Below are positions 6,353 to 6,915 of a stretch of 6,915 nt of DNA, one piece after another. Positions within the stretch are counted from its first letter, which is position 1. Each line of letters opens with the position of its first letter. The notes under the pieces were generated by a model. It ran no database searches, had not been told where the DNA came from, and was given only the letters and a program-made list of their open reading frames with translations. Location: NCBI GenBank assembly GCA_016880695.1, contig JAEHCY010000221.1:1-6915 (forward strand), written 5' to 3'. Both the position numbers and the translations under genes were made by a program. This DNA comes from Chromatiaceae bacterium (GTDB lineage Bacteria; Pseudomonadota; Gammaproteobacteria; Chromatiales; Chromatiaceae).

Positions 6353-6666
6353 TGCCAGGCGCTCGGGGGTGCTGCAGGATTTCGACGGGGATCGCGGGCC
6401 CCGGGGCGGGTGCTTAGGTTTCGGACGGATTGCCTTCTCGCTCGCCCGCAACAGCAGTGAGGTGGCTACATTCCAGGAGTGGAAACCAGCTCGCGCCTCC
6501 GGATCTCTTATGTGCAGTATGGCACGAAACCGAGATCCCTCGGGGAGAACAAGCCGGTGCGGAGATCTGGCCTCGGGGGACGCGCCCCGCGCCGGCCGGC
6601 TTTTCAGGCAAGCGACTGGCGGTGAGGGCGCCAGTCACCTGCTGGTTCGGCGGGCTCAAAAGGCTC
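6353..6666. other. Intergenic region upstream of nadA with several inverted repeats
   Basis: I see no gene in these 314 bases. GGATCTC (6501-6507) and GAGATCC (6532-6538) form a 7-bp inverted repeat around a CATACT sequence (minus strand) that could be a -10 element for nadA, and a third GAGATC occurs at 6562-6567. GCCGGTGCGG (6553-6562) pairs with CCGCGCCGGC (6587-6596) with one G-T wobble. GACTGGCG (6614-6621) pairs perfectly with CGCCAGTC (6629-6636); it lies about 30 bases past the stop of the partial gene to the right and may help end that transcript, although no T run follows. Confidence 0.4.
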
Positions 6667-6915
6667 TCAACCGGCGTCGCGACCCGAAGGGTTGGTGAAG
6701 CGGTCGTTGAGGGTCTGAACGTAGGTGTCGCACTCCTCGCGGACCCGCGCCAGGCGCCGTTGGGCTCTCGACCCCCAGCCGCGCACACCGCCGAAGAAGA
6801 CCGAGCGCAGTTTGCCGGTGTTGGCGTGGAAGGCGGCGACCAGGTCACCGCGCAGATCCTCCGCGGCGGCGCGCCTCCGGACCCAAGGCCGAACAGTCAG
6901 GGCGGAGAGATGGCA
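6667..6915 (-). CDS. Unrecognised protein, C-terminal part (5' end outside window)
   Basis: Reading leftward from 6915 the frame stays open for 82 codons to a TGA at 6669-6667, and no ATG lies inside it, so any start is beyond the window edge. The visible part is rich in Arg and Ala and contains FFGGVRGWGSRAQRRLARV, then EECDTYVQTLNDRFTNPSG. The middle (RRLARVREECDTYVQTLNDRF) looks like a charged amphipathic helix. I recognise no family, heme motif or membrane segment. The composition is plausible for a real GC-rich gene, and the direction agrees with nadA, but in such GC-rich DNA an accidental open frame of this length is possible. Confidence 0.45.
   Translation of the reverse strand, partial: CHLSALTVRPWVRRRAAAEDLRGDLVAAFHANTGKLRSVFFGGVRGWGSRAQRRLARVREECDTYVQTLNDRFTNPSGRDAG

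Noticed and set aside
4715..6460. Very long plus-strand open frame (581 codons) antisense to nadA and to part of the tetraheme cytochrome gene
   Set aside because: It runs opposite two unmistakable conserved genes, has low-complexity Gly/His/Leu-rich composition typical of antisense frames in GC-rich DNA, and shows no family motif.

Overview
The window looks like chromosomal DNA of a GC-rich sulfur-oxidising bacterium, most likely a purple-sulfur or related chemolithotrophic gammaproteobacterium (Chromatiales-type). That placement is an inference. It rests on a flavocytochrome c sulfide dehydrogenase pair whose mature sequences, as I remember the Allochromatium vinosum proteins, line up almost residue for residue, and on a gammaproteobacterial-looking quinolinate synthase.

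Layout, left to right. Positions 1-183 hold the last 60 codons of an IS3-type transposase on the plus strand, followed by a probable IS end near 214. A spacer with a perfect 16-bp palindrome (294-309) leads to a plus-strand diheme cytochrome c (437-1183, c4-like). This gene converges on a minus-strand block. Between them, at 1184-1332, lie two strong perfect hairpins, one of them a textbook intrinsic terminator for the minus strand. The minus-strand block, in order of transcription, is: a membrane-anchored tetraheme NapC/NirT-type cytochrome (5056-4478), an exported nine-repeat ankyrin protein (4426-3479), fccA (3305-2643) and fccB (2622-1333). Upstream and in the same direction lie nadA (6352-5264) and the 3' part of an unrecognised gene (6915-6667).

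How the genes may work together. FccB oxidises sulfide with a covalent FAD and a redox disulfide and passes electrons to the diheme FccA; both are exported. The tetraheme cytochrome would sit in the inner membrane facing the periplasm and could exchange electrons between FccA (or a partner) and the quinone pool. The c4-like cytochrome could be a soluble or peripheral carrier towards a terminal oxidase or a photosynthetic reaction centre. The ankyrin protein has a Sec signal peptide and so would be a periplasmic scaffold or assembly partner. The combination of fccAB, a quinone-linked tetraheme cytochrome and an exported ankyrin protein is the most interesting point in the window. nadA is an ordinary NAD-biosynthesis gene with no visible link to sulfide oxidation.

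About nine tenths of the window is explained by recognisable genes and their spacers. I see no tRNA, rRNA, CRISPR or phage genes.
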